A model generated the notes under the pieces. That model made no database searches. It saw only the letters and a list, made by a program, of their open reading frames with translations, and had not been told where the DNA came from. Shown piece after piece: positions 26,314 to 35,303 of a stretch of DNA of 64,000 nucleotides; position 1 is the stretch's first letter; each line of letters begins with the position of its first letter. The position numbers were made by a program, and so were the translations under genes. Source of the DNA: Rhodospirillales bacterium (lineage in GTDB: Bacteria; Pseudomonadota; Alphaproteobacteria; Rhodospirillales; Casp-alpha2); NCBI GenBank assembly GCA_017644185.1, contig JAEPMA010000002.1, positions 124,001 through 188,000 on the forward strand, given 5' to 3'.

Positions 26314-27120
26314 ATGCCCCGCCCGCCCTACACCCATGCTGAAATCGTCGATGCGTACCGCGCCTGCGGCGTCGAACGCGGCCGCACGGTGGTCGTCCAT
26401 TCCGACCTGTCGCATCTGGGCGGCTTCGCCGAACCGGGCAAACAGGCCGTGCTGGAGGCGCACTATTCGGCATTGCTGGACCTGCTGGGTCCCGACGGCA
26501 CCATGGCCGTGCACACCGGCGATCAAACGCTGTGCAATTCGGATCGCATCTTCGATCCCGACACGTCACCCGGGTATCACATGGGCATTTTTTCCGAGCA
26601 TGTCCGCTGCAAACCCGAGCGCCACCGCAGCTTCCAGCCGTTCATCAACTATTCCGCCGTCGGCAAGGACGCGCGCGCGCTGACCGGGAATGTATCCCGC
26701 CACGTATGGGGTCCTGAAACGCCGAAGGCGCGTCTGATCGATGCCGACGCTGTCTGTATCAGCGTCGGCCAGCACCCACGGCTCACGTGCTCCACCATCC
26801 ATCACGTCGAGATGATGATGGGCGTGCCGTACCGCTATACCAAGGAATTCACCCAGAACGTGATGCGCGACGGGGACATAAAGAAGGAACCGTTCTATTC
26901 CTTCGTCTGCTATATGGCCTGTGAAATCGACCGCAACAAAAACCGAAAAATCTTCGGCGCGTTCCAGGAGAATCATGACGTCAGGGAAGCGGCGCTCGGA
27001 CGCGGCATGGTCTACGGCTACAGCGTCAAAGATTTCTATACCTCGGCGACCAGAAGCCTCGCCGCCAATATTTACGAATGGCTGAATACGCCGCCGGAAA
27101 CCCGGCCGTATCAGAAGTGA
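26314..27120 (+). CDS. AAC(3)-like N-acyltransferase
   Basis: A 268-residue member of the aminoglycoside 3-N-acetyltransferase fold (Antibiotic_NAT). Supporting segments are RTVVVHSDLSHLGGF at the N-terminus, PDGTMAVHTGD, and ISVGQHPRLTCSTIHHVEMM, where the T-x-x-H-x-x-E pattern carries the catalytic histidine. Members in glycan clusters acylate amino sugars. Next to an ACP and an acyl ligase it is a good candidate for moving a custom acyl group from ACP to a sugar amine. Antibiotic resistance is less likely in this setting. Confidence 0.8.
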   Translation: MPRPPYTHAEIVDAYRACGVERGRTVVVHSDLSHLGGFAEPGKQAVLEAHYSALLDLLGPDGTMAVHTGDQTLCNSDRIFDPDTSPGYHMGIFSEHVRCKPERHRSFQPFINYSAVGKDARALTGNVSRHVWGPETPKARLIDADAVCISVGQHPRLTCSTIHHVEMMMGVPYRYTKEFTQNVMRDGDIKKEPFYSFVCYMACEIDRNKNRKIFGAFQENHDVREAALGRGMVYGYSVKDFYTSATRSLAANIYEWLNTPPETRPYQK

Positions 27121-27138
27121 TTGGGAAGGAACTCGAAC

Positions 27139-27879
27139 ATGAGCAAGGGTGACGAAGACCGCGTAGTTCTTGTCAGCGGCGGCAGCCGGGGCCTGGGTCT
27201 CAGCATCTGCGAAAGCCTGCTGGGGCGTGGCTACCGGGTCGCCTCGTTCAGCCGCAGCAAGACGGACGAGACGGATCTGCTCAAAAAAACGCACGGTGAC
27301 AAGTATGCCTTCTTCGAAGCCGACATGTCGGACAAGGATGCGCTGCAGTCCCTCGCGCTCGATGTCGAAAAGGACTTCGGTACCGTCTACGGCCTGATCA
27401 ATAACGCCGGCATCACCAATGAGGCGTTGTTGGCGCGTCAGGACGAAGCCGCTATTCAGGCCATCATCAACGTCAACGTCATGGGCTGCATCTGGCTCAG
27501 CCGCGCCGTGCTGCGCGGCATGCTGCGCCGGTCAGAAGGCCGGATCGTCAACATTTCGTCGATCGTCGGGATCAGAGGCTACAAAGGCGTCGCCGTCTAT
27601 TCCGCCTCCAAGGGGGCGGTCGATGCCATGACCCGCAGCCTGGCGCGCGAGGTGGGCCCGCGCAACGTCACCGTCAACTCTCTGGCGCCTGGCTATATGG
27701 AAACCGAACTCGTGGGTCACCTGAACGAGCGGCAGCTCAATTCCATCGCCAAGAAAACGCCGCTGCAACGCCTGGGCCGTACGGAAGACGTTGCGGGTGT
27801 CGCCGCGTTTTTCCTGTCGCCGGACGCCGCATTCGTCACCGGCCAACACCTTGTCGTCGACGGCGGCTTGACCTGCTAG
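27139..27879 (+). CDS. Short-chain dehydrogenase/reductase, FabG-like
   Basis: A 246-residue classical SDR. It has the cofactor turn VSGGSRGLGLSI, LINNAGIT, the catalytic Ser in NISSIVG and the YSASK Tyr/Lys pair, and ends VTGQHLVVDGGLTC as in FabG. The first glycine-rich residue is Ser-Gly rather than Thr-Gly. With the adjacent ACP gene, reduction of a 3-oxoacyl-ACP or a similar keto group is a reasonable inference. ATG 27139 follows an AAGGA site; the preceding TTG at 27121 is rejected. Confidence 0.88.
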   Translation: MSKGDEDRVVLVSGGSRGLGLSICESLLGRGYRVASFSRSKTDETDLLKKTHGDKYAFFEADMSDKDALQSLALDVEKDFGTVYGLINNAGITNEALLARQDEAAIQAIINVNVMGCIWLSRAVLRGMLRRSEGRIVNISSIVGIRGYKGVAVYSASKGAVDAMTRSLAREVGPRNVTVNSLAPGYMETELVGHLNERQLNSIAKKTPLQRLGRTEDVAGVAAFFLSPDAAFVTGQHLVVDGGLTC

Positions 27880-27889
27880 ACTGCAACCC

Positions 27890-28507
27890 ATGCAGACATA
27901 TCGGCCGCAGCTCACCTACAAGGGATCCCGCACCTACATACACGGCACCACGCTCTATCAGGAGATCATGAAGGGCGCGTCCGAAACCGGCGTCGGGACA
28001 CCCGACGGCAAGCTCAGGATCGACCTTCACAAACAACTCCACCGTCTGGCGGACTTCGTCTATCTGGCCCCGGGTGACGCCACGGACACCCCCATAGATG
28101 CGGTCGCGGGGTTCACGCTGACGATCGGCGAAGATACCGTTAAAGGCTGGGTCGTCCCCGCCGGAGACCAGGTCGGCGACTCCGTCCCTTACGACGAGGA
28201 CAAAATCCTCGCCCGCGCAGAGATTATTGATCAGACGATCTCACTGACGGACGCACCGGCATTCGATCCGATCGAAATCACGACCTGCCTTGCGGTCAAA
28301 ATCCACAACACCGTATCGCCGCCACCCGAAGGCCAAAAATGGCTTCTGGCGAGGGTGGCGCTGAGCCGCCCCTTCATGGATGAGGACAATCGAGATATTT
28401 CTCTGGAAGTCACGCGCTTCGTCGGCGGACGATTTTCGGAGACGGTCATCCGCAGCGGCGGAGAAAAGATCGGCAGCTTCAACTTCCTGCTTGGCGAAGT
28501 CGGCTAG
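27890..28507 (+). CDS. Unrecognised protein at end of the ACP cluster
   Basis: A 205-residue soluble protein with no family I recognise. No signal peptide, membrane helix or metal-binding motif is obvious. The N-terminal segment (YKGSRTYIHGTTLYQEIMKG) and a mid-region DLHKQLHRLADFVYL look like a beta/alpha start; the second half is rich in beta strands (EVTRFVGGRFSETVIRSGGE). It begins 10 bases after the SDR stop and belongs to the same operon, so a role in that pathway, for example as a dehydratase/hotdog-like or condensing partner, is possible but unsupported by motif. Confidence 0.68.
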   Translation: MQTYRPQLTYKGSRTYIHGTTLYQEIMKGASETGVGTPDGKLRIDLHKQLHRLADFVYLAPGDATDTPIDAVAGFTLTIGEDTVKGWVVPAGDQVGDSVPYDEDKILARAEIIDQTISLTDAPAFDPIEITTCLAVKIHNTVSPPPEGQKWLLARVALSRPFMDEDNRDISLEVTRFVGGRFSETVIRSGGEKIGSFNFLLGEVG

Positions 28508-28516
28508 GGGCGGCCC

Positions 28517-29902
28517 CTAGGCGACGTCCTCGCCGGACGTATCTTCGATCAGGCCAGCTTTCAGGAAATTCTCAACCGCGTCGTCATAGGCTTCAATGGG
28601 CAACGCCGAACCGTCTGCAATGGCCAGCAGGTCTTTTTCACCGTCCGCATCGATCATGAGCTGATAATACGCCAACCCGCCGAATGTCGATTTGGTCGCC
28701 GTCGTTCCGGTCCCCAGACCGTGCTGGTACGGATAGACACCGTGCTTCGACAGGAATGGTGTCCCGGTGAACGTCGCCTTGTAGGTCCGCGCCCGCTCGA
28801 TCGCCTGGATCGCGTCCCAAGTGATCTCGAGAATATCCGAGAGGTTTTCCGGTTTGATCAGACTAAGATCATCAGCGGAACTGTGGTACTCGGCATACCC
28901 AATCTGCTTCTTGCCAGGAATTTCCGGGGTGATGTGGCCGCCCCGGATCGGGTGCCCGAACGGCACGCGAAGCCCGATGGCGTTGAAGTGTGCCTGATCG
29001 GAACCGTTACAGACCCCGTCGTATTCAAGGATTTCGTGCGGAAGGCCGCTGTTCCTGAGGGCATGCGCAAACGCCCGGTCGACAAGGGCGTTCCCGTAAT
29101 AGCTTTGGACATACCGGATCGGCGCGTCGTCGCCGCAGATCGCGACTTCATAACCGCCGACGATATTCTTAAGTTTGTCGCGATTGGCGTCGATCCACGT
29201 CAGTGCGCCGATGGTTTCCGGCCAGATGCAAAGCCGGTAGGAATAGCGACGGTTTTCCATCTCGCTCAGGCGCCGGAACAGTTCGGTGGCGACGGAAACG
29301 CCGCTCAGGTTGTCGTTTGCGCCGTAGGGGTGGCACAGGTACGTGCACACCATGATCTCCTTCTTGCTCTCGCCCGGCAGATAGTATTCGCCGACCCGGA
29401 GCGCGCCGTCATTCAGTTCGGTGTCGATGTGAACCTTGTATTTGCCGGGCTTCCACGTCTTGACCTGGTTCTGCGTCGCACAAAGCCCCCAGTTATAGCG
29501 ATAGTAGGATTGTCTGAGCGGGATCGCGTCCGGTAGATCCGAATGGGTCGAGACATGCTCAAGCAGTTCTTCGAGTTCCATCTCGCCGTCGAATGCGCCG
29601 CCATAGATATGAAGGTGGTACGGGTGGTCGTCGAAATCGATGACCCGCTCGCCGTCCGGTCCTTCGACCCAGGCCTCGTTGACGACGAATTCGGGCGGGA
29701 TCACCCAGTCGCCGACCTCGGTGCCGGTCGCGAATTCCTTAATTTCCAGATCCAGGTATTTCTGAAGGATCTGCAGCGAATCCCGGAAGTCCGGGCCGCA
29801 AAGGGCGCGGTAACGTGGAAACAATTCCTCGCAAATCTGCCAGATCGTTTCCCGGCTCGCCTTGACGAAATTGGATGAAGGGCCGTGATCGATATATGCC
29901 AT
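28517..29902 (-). CDS. M28-like aminopeptidase-fold protein with winged-helix tail (DUF4910/DUF2172 type)
   Basis: A 461-residue protein. The zinc-peptidase-like core shows CTYLCHPYGANDNLSG (His and Asp ligands), WPETIGALTWI (acidic residue) and EYHSSADDLSLIKPENL (His ligand). The last 75 residues (HGLGTGTTATKSTFGGLAYY to AVENFLKAGLIED) resemble the winged-helix domain attached to this family. Such proteins recur in polysaccharide clusters, where they may act as amidohydrolases or deacylases rather than proteases. ATG 29902 is chosen; an upstream in-frame start at 29989 would add a non-conserved leader. It converges with the ACP cluster. Confidence 0.78.
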   Translation of the reverse strand: MAYIDHGPSSNFVKASRETIWQICEELFPRYRALCGPDFRDSLQILQKYLDLEIKEFATGTEVGDWVIPPEFVVNEAWVEGPDGERVIDFDDHPYHLHIYGGAFDGEMELEELLEHVSTHSDLPDAIPLRQSYYRYNWGLCATQNQVKTWKPGKYKVHIDTELNDGALRVGEYYLPGESKKEIMVCTYLCHPYGANDNLSGVSVATELFRRLSEMENRRYSYRLCIWPETIGALTWIDANRDKLKNIVGGYEVAICGDDAPIRYVQSYYGNALVDRAFAHALRNSGLPHEILEYDGVCNGSDQAHFNAIGLRVPFGHPIRGGHITPEIPGKKQIGYAEYHSSADDLSLIKPENLSDILEITWDAIQAIERARTYKATFTGTPFLSKHGVYPYQHGLGTGTTATKSTFGGLAYYQLMIDADGEKDLLAIADGSALPIEAYDDAVENFLKAGLIEDTSGEDVA

Positions 29903-30004
29903 GGTATCCGCCTGCTTTCTGCTTGCGTCAAAATGGGACGCAAATCGTAGCCCAAGACCGATAACCCGGAAAGGTAAACATATCGCCAATGACGGCGGCT
30001 TGAA

Positions 30005-32248
30005 TCAGGCGGCGATATTGAAGGTAAACGTGTCCGATCGGCCGTGCATGTTCTCCGCAACGCAGTCGCAGGTGTATTCGACGCCCGGTTCAAGTCCCTC
30101 GATCCGGACCCTGTTGTCGGCGGGCACGTGCCATTCGCTTATTCTGACCAGCCCAACCGTCACATCGTCCGCGTCTTCGGCACGCAGCGTCAGCTTCAGT
30201 TTAGCTCCCGTGTCCATACCGATCGCGCGAATTGAGGCCGTCGCCGCCTCGTCACCGCGATCCAGGACCTGGGCGGCCAAAATATGCGGTACTTCCGAGG
30301 CCGGGCGGTCGATTTCGACCACCTCACCTTCGAAAACGCCGACTTCGTTTTCCGCCACCAACTGCGCATAGACAGGTCCGGTTCCGGCCAGACCGGTGAT
30401 CGCCTCGGAAAATGTAAACGGCGACGGCGACGGGACCGGCGGCAGACCACACCCGAATACCTCGAACGCATCGAGGCCGACGGTATCGGCACGCTGCCCG
30501 GAGAGGATCGAGAGTCGCACGAAATGGGCGCGCACAGGCTTCTCGGGCACCACGACGCGGATCAAGGCGTTCGAATTCACCGCGTCGGCCCACGCTGCGG
30601 GGTCGGCGGGAACTTCGTCCAAGGTCCCTGACCAGACATCGGTAAACGTCTCGCCGTCTTCGGAAACAGCGATTGCGACACTCCCTGCAGGCGCCGACAC
30701 GTTCTGGTGAATTTTGAAACAGGTCAGGAGCGCATCCCCCCTGAGGCGCCAAACCAGATCGATCGGCTCGCCATTCTCAAGGTCCGTAAGCCAATGATGT
30801 TCCACATCGCCGAGCGTACCGTCGGTCAAGCAGGCGGCCTCCTCCGGACCGCTGATAAGCGTGGCCTCTTGGCAAGGGCCGAGCATGGACCAGGAGCGAT
30901 AGGCGATCTGGAGTTCCGCGAGGTCAATGCTGCCGTCCGGCGCCTCCAGTTCGTCGCCGCCCACGAAGGCGACACACACGTTGCCCCCCTTGTTATCCCG
31001 CTGAATCCGGTCTATCGGCGCATACGTGTAACGTCGCATGCCCTCGCCCATTTCCTCGACGTTGCTCCCGCAGAACGTCCAATCCGTCGAGGTGCCGGGC
31101 AGCACATAGTCGATCGTGTGCCAGTCCCCGTCGACCGTGAATTCATCCGCGAGCTTCGGTGCCGTCACTGCCCAGGCACAACGGTCGTTGTCTTGTTCGG
31201 GGAAGCTCGCCGTGCCGGTGCGCCCGTGTATCCAGATCACCGGCTCGAACGCCTTGGGGTCCAGATCATCGGCCCGATACCAAAGCCCGACCCTTGCATC
31301 GCGCAGATCAATTCCTTCCCACGGGTAATCCACACTCGGGTAAGTCGCGGGCTCTTCTATCCCGTCGATCCGGCCACGCCGTTGAGCATGCGTATTCCAC
31401 CCGAGCAAGAGATCGATCACCCCAATTCCATCGCGGTGATTCCGGTCCTTGCCGAAGGGCCAGCTTAAATTCATGGCGAGTTTGGGGAACGCACTCGAGC
31501 GCTTCGGAATATCGGCGGGGGCAAATGTCAACTGAGAGGTATTGGCGCTGATACGGCGGAACAGATTTTCAGCCGTGTCTCGGACGCGGCCATAAAGCCC
31601 CGCCGGCATGTTTCGTGTCACGGTGGTCTGATTTAGCTGACTCGCCTCGAAGCCGTACCTGAAGTAGTAACGTGTCGGCTGCGTAAACCCAACGAGGCAG
31701 CCGTTAAGCGACACACCGTCAATTCCAATCGGTTCACCGGGCAATGTATATCCACGCGGAGGTCCGTCAAAATCGCTCGTCGCCGGGGACCGAACGTCAG
31801 TCGGTGCATTTCTCAGTTCCTCGAGTTCCTGGGCGATCTCCTTATCCAAACCGACCCTGCTCAACGACGTGAACCGCCGCCCCTGTTCCGCATCGAAAAC
31901 ACTCGACTGGACCGAAGGCTGAAAATGGAAGCCCTTTACCGCATGATTGCTGGCCTCGATCCAGGCCCGGCGCACCAGCTCGGTCTGCGCCTTGCTATGA
32001 TGCATATGCGCCAGCATCATGTATCCGGACGGGTCATCGGGAAATTCCCGGACGTACGTGGTCAGCAGACGAAGGACGTCACGCTCGGACAGCCCGTCAA
32101 AAGATATCTGCTTATACATACTGAAATGGAAATTCAGGTTCTGATAGATCATGCGCAGGTAGCCTGCGGCGCGCGCGTGATTGCGCGCCTTAATCGCGGT
32201 CAACATCGCTGCGTGATGCTGGAAAATACGTTCATGATCTTCAGACAT
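30005..32248 (-). CDS. Large unrecognised multidomain protein, discoidin-like and Fn3-like regions
   Basis: A 747-residue protein without signal peptide. Residues of about 1-110 are helical and TPR-like (LRLLTTYVREFPDDPSGYMM). A middle region (about 140-440) has repeated Trp/Gly-rich strands (DYPWEGIDLRDARVGLWYRA; DGDWHTIDYVLPGTSTDW). From about 470 to 620 it looks like a discoidin/F5-8C fold (HQNVSAPAGSVAIAVSEDGE, then SILSGQRADTVGLDAFEVFG). The last 95 residues suggest a fibronectin-III strand pattern (RIEGLEPGVEYTCDCVAEN). This suggests carbohydrate binding. The gene stands alone on the minus strand, 102 bases upstream of the M28-like gene. Confidence 0.65.
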   Translation of the reverse strand: MSEDHERIFQHHAAMLTAIKARNHARAAGYLRMIYQNLNFHFSMYKQISFDGLSERDVLRLLTTYVREFPDDPSGYMMLAHMHHSKAQTELVRRAWIEASNHAVKGFHFQPSVQSSVFDAEQGRRFTSLSRVGLDKEIAQELEELRNAPTDVRSPATSDFDGPPRGYTLPGEPIGIDGVSLNGCLVGFTQPTRYYFRYGFEASQLNQTTVTRNMPAGLYGRVRDTAENLFRRISANTSQLTFAPADIPKRSSAFPKLAMNLSWPFGKDRNHRDGIGVIDLLLGWNTHAQRRGRIDGIEEPATYPSVDYPWEGIDLRDARVGLWYRADDLDPKAFEPVIWIHGRTGTASFPEQDNDRCAWAVTAPKLADEFTVDGDWHTIDYVLPGTSTDWTFCGSNVEEMGEGMRRYTYAPIDRIQRDNKGGNVCVAFVGGDELEAPDGSIDLAELQIAYRSWSMLGPCQEATLISGPEEAACLTDGTLGDVEHHWLTDLENGEPIDLVWRLRGDALLTCFKIHQNVSAPAGSVAIAVSEDGETFTDVWSGTLDEVPADPAAWADAVNSNALIRVVVPEKPVRAHFVRLSILSGQRADTVGLDAFEVFGCGLPPVPSPSPFTFSEAITGLAGTGPVYAQLVAENEVGVFEGEVVEIDRPASEVPHILAAQVLDRGDEAATASIRAIGMDTGAKLKLTLRAEDADDVTVGLVRISEWHVPADNRVRIEGLEPGVEYTCDCVAENMHGRSDTFTFNIAA

Positions 32249-32382
32249 ATGGACTAACTCTGGTTACTGCAGACAGTTGTTAAAGGAACGTTAGCACACT
32301 CCGGGAAGTTGTGCCGGGAACTGTCCAAATTAGTTGTTAACAGGATTTACACGCATGCCCCGCTACCCTAGATGACAAGTCG

Positions 32383-32401
32383 CCGGGCACATGTTGCCCG
32401 G
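32383..32401 (+). repeat. Perfect inverted repeat upstream of neuB
   Basis: CCGGGCA-CATGT-TGCCCGG, a 7-base perfect palindrome about 46 bases before the neuB-like ATG. It could be an operator or a leader hairpin of the long sugar operon. Confidence 0.45.
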
Positions 32402-32447
32402 TAACGGGATCACGGTTCGACGGAGCCGCTGTTTGACGAGGGAGACG

Positions 32448-33461
32448 ATGCTGGAAAAGTCCTCATTCTACGGTGACGATGTGTTCATCATCGCCGAGGT
32501 CGGCAACAACCATGAAGGCGACTTCACCCTCGCCCAGGAAATGGTCGGTCTTGCCGCCGAGACCGGTGTCGACGCGGTCAAGTTCCAGACCATCGTGCCC
32601 GAACGCTTCGTCAACAGGACCGACGAACCACGTTTTTCGGCGCTCAAGAAGTTCGAACTCACCTACGATCAGTTCGAGAAACTCTCGAAACAAGCGCGCG
32701 CAGCTGGATTGAAGTTCATGTCGACACCGTTCGACCTCGAAAGCGCGAAATTCCTCGGCACGATCTGCGACGCCATCAAGATCGCCTCCAGCGACAACAC
32801 CTATTACGGCCTGATCGAAGAAGCCGCCGAGACCGGCTTGCCGATCATCATTTCGAGCGGCCTCGCCAATGAAGCCGAAATGCGCACAGCTGTCCGCACG
32901 GTCGACGACACCTGGGACGGTAAGCGCCTGCCCGCCGACGTCGGCCTGCTGCACTGCGTCAGCAATTACCCGACACTGCCCGAACACGCCAACATCGGCG
33001 CGGTCACGTCCATCGCCAACGCCTTCCCACGCCGCACGCCCGGCTATTCCGATCACACCATCGGCATCGACGCCGCCCGGCTTGCCGTCGGCGCGGGCGC
33101 GAAGATCATCGAAAAGCACTTCACCATCGCCAACGATCATTCGGCATTCAGAGATCACCAGCTTTCCGCCGATCCGGCGACCATGACGCGGCTGGTCGAG
33201 GAAGTCCGCCACGCCCGCGCCATGATGGGTTCGGGCGCGCTGGAGATGGCTGAAACCGAGAAGGATATCGCGCCGCAAATCCGACGCTCCATTGTTGCCG
33301 CCCGGCACCTGGAAAGCGGACACAAGGTTACCCACGACGATTTGAACTGGACCCGCCCCGGGAACGGGTTGGCGCCCGGTAATGAGCACGAAATCATCGG
33401 CAAGCGGCTGAAAGCGCCGATGGCGGAGGGCGATCCGTTTTCGCCCCGAAACCTGAGCTGA
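32448..33461 (+). CDS. neuB: NeuB-type N-acetylneuraminate / nonulosonate synthase
   Basis: A 337-residue enzyme that condenses phosphoenolpyruvate with an N-acyl hexosamine-type sugar to give a nine-carbon acid. Family marks are IIAEVGNNHEGD, VDAVKFQT, GLKFMSTPFD, CVSNYPT, PGYSDHTIG and IEKHFT, followed by a C-terminal SAF antifreeze-like domain (VAARHLESGHKVTHDDLNW). This makes a sialic, legionaminic or pseudaminic type product likely; sequence by eye cannot say which. The ATG at 32448 follows GGGAG. It opens a plus-strand operon running to 50050. Confidence 0.93.
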   Translation: MLEKSSFYGDDVFIIAEVGNNHEGDFTLAQEMVGLAAETGVDAVKFQTIVPERFVNRTDEPRFSALKKFELTYDQFEKLSKQARAAGLKFMSTPFDLESAKFLGTICDAIKIASSDNTYYGLIEEAAETGLPIIISSGLANEAEMRTAVRTVDDTWDGKRLPADVGLLHCVSNYPTLPEHANIGAVTSIANAFPRRTPGYSDHTIGIDAARLAVGAGAKIIEKHFTIANDHSAFRDHQLSADPATMTRLVEEVRHARAMMGSGALEMAETEKDIAPQIRRSIVAARHLESGHKVTHDDLNWTRPGNGLAPGNEHEIIGKRLKAPMAEGDPFSPRNLS

Positions 33462-33473
33462 GGACCGGGACCG

Positions 33474-35303
33474 ATGTGCGGCATCGCGGGCGCATTTGGT
33501 CCGTCTCCGTTATCAAACGCCCGCATTAATGCGGCACTTGCCAGCATGCAACATCGCGGCCCGGACGCCGACGGCAGCGCAGCTTATAAAATCGGCGGCA
33601 ACTATGTAACGTTTCTGCACACGCGCTTAGCAATCATCGATCTCGATCCGCGCGCGAATCAACCCTTTGAACGCATGAGCGTGGCCCTCACCTATAACGG
33701 TGAGATCTATAACTATATCGAGGTCCGAGACGAACTGCTGATGCTCGGTCACAGTTTCACCACCCAATCCGACACGGAAGTTCTGGTCGCAGCTTATAAA
33801 GAGTGGGGAGCCGGGTTCCTCGACAGACTTGATGGCATGTGGGCTTTCGCACTTTTGGATATGGAACACGGCGAGGTATTGCTGAGCCGCGATCGCTTTG
33901 GGGAAAAGCCGCTCTATACATGGATGCTCGATGGGACGCTCTACTTTGCATCCGAGGTCAAGACGCTTGAGGCCCTCACCGGCCGAAATGCCGACGTGAA
34001 TACGGAGCAACTCAAGCGCTTCATGGTCAACGGTTACAAATGTTTGGGGAAAAGCGGGCAGACGTATTTCCAGGGTATCGACCTGTTTCCTGCCGGCCAC
34101 TGCGCGATCCTGCACCGCCCCGAACGCCCGGCGACCGCGTCATACTGGGAACTCTCGACGGCCGTCCACGAAACCACGTTTGAGGATGCCGTCGCGGAGA
34201 CACGCCAGTTACTGGAGCGTGCCGTCGAAACCCGCATGCGCGCGGACGTACCGCTTGCGTTCTGCCTTTCGGGCGGTGTCGATTCCGCGACGCTCGCCGC
34301 CATCGCCGCAAAACGAATGGGCCGGGATATTCACTGCTTCTCGATCATCGACAGCGACGAACGCTATGACGAAAGCGCCAACATCAACATGATGGTCAAT
34401 CACCTGGGATGTAAACATCACCGGGTCCGCACCTCGACTGAGGGGTTCTTCGAACGTCTTCGCAAACAAGTCAGAATGCACGACGCGCCGGTGGTGACCA
34501 TCAGCTACTACATGCACGCGTTCCTGTCCGAGGCCATCGCCGACGCGGGCTACAAGATCGCCATTTCCGGGACGGCCGCGGACGAAATCTTCACCGGGTA
34601 CTATGACCACTACTCTATGTGGCTGGCCGGAATGCATGACCAGCCTGGCGTTGATTTCGACGCCCTCGTCCACGACTGGAAATCGGGTATGGGTACGCAC
34701 GTCCAGAACCCGGGCCTACAGGACCCGCTTGCGTTTGTCCGAAATCCGAACCAGCGCGATCACATCACGCTCGACCGCGAGCTGTTTTCATCCTTCATGA
34801 ATGAACCGTTCGACGAACCGTGGACGGAAGACATCTACACCCAAGACCTTCTCAGGAATCGGATGGCGAACGAACTGTTTACGGAGGCGGTTCCCGTTAT
34901 TCTGAACGAGGACGATCTGAATTCGATGTCGGTATCGATCGAGAACCGCTCGCCATTCCTCGACCGCGCCCTTGTCGAATATCTGTATTCAGTGCCGTCC
35001 CGGCATCTGATGGGTGGCGGCTACGCGAAACGTATCCTCCGCGAGGCCGCGGCAGGCATCGTCCCCGACGAGGTGCGGCTCGACGCCCGCAAGCGCGGCT
35101 TCAACGCCTCGATCAACTCTTTAGTCGACAGAAACGACCCGGAAACCCGTGATATCCTTCTTGCGGACAGCCCGGTCTTCGACCTCGTTAAAAAGAGCGC
35201 CATTGAGGCATTTCTTAACGACGACATGGCATCGAACAGTTTTTCCAAGTTCCTGTTCAGCTTCATCTCGGTGAAGCTGTTTCTGGAGAGCCGGGTTTTA
35301 TGA
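33474..35303 (+). CDS. asnB: Asparagine synthase (glutamine-hydrolysing) family protein
   Basis: A 609-residue two-domain amidotransferase. Cys2 of MCGIAGAFG is the glutaminase nucleophile; QHRGPDADG and TYNGEIYNY complete that domain. The synthetase domain has the ATP loop SGGVDSATLAAIAA near residue 265 and SGTAADEIFTGYYDHY. In sugar operons AsnB homologues often amidate a sugar carboxylate rather than make asparagine; the location fits that, though free asparagine synthesis cannot be excluded. Its stop overlaps the next start by 4 bases. Confidence 0.9.
   Translation: MCGIAGAFGPSPLSNARINAALASMQHRGPDADGSAAYKIGGNYVTFLHTRLAIIDLDPRANQPFERMSVALTYNGEIYNYIEVRDELLMLGHSFTTQSDTEVLVAAYKEWGAGFLDRLDGMWAFALLDMEHGEVLLSRDRFGEKPLYTWMLDGTLYFASEVKTLEALTGRNADVNTEQLKRFMVNGYKCLGKSGQTYFQGIDLFPAGHCAILHRPERPATASYWELSTAVHETTFEDAVAETRQLLERAVETRMRADVPLAFCLSGGVDSATLAAIAAKRMGRDIHCFSIIDSDERYDESANINMMVNHLGCKHHRVRTSTEGFFERLRKQVRMHDAPVVTISYYMHAFLSEAIADAGYKIAISGTAADEIFTGYYDHYSMWLAGMHDQPGVDFDALVHDWKSGMGTHVQNPGLQDPLAFVRNPNQRDHITLDRELFSSFMNEPFDEPWTEDIYTQDLLRNRMANELFTEAVPVILNEDDLNSMSVSIENRSPFLDRALVEYLYSVPSRHLMGGGYAKRILREAAAGIVPDEVRLDARKRGFNASINSLVDRNDPETRDILLADSPVFDLVKKSAIEAFLNDDMASNSFSKFLFSFISVKLFLESRVL

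Noticed and set aside
26314-27120. Aminoglycoside resistance gene
   Set aside because: The AAC(3) fold is present, but the operon context (ACP, acyl ligase, SDR) points to glycan or acyl chemistry, and no mobile element is nearby.
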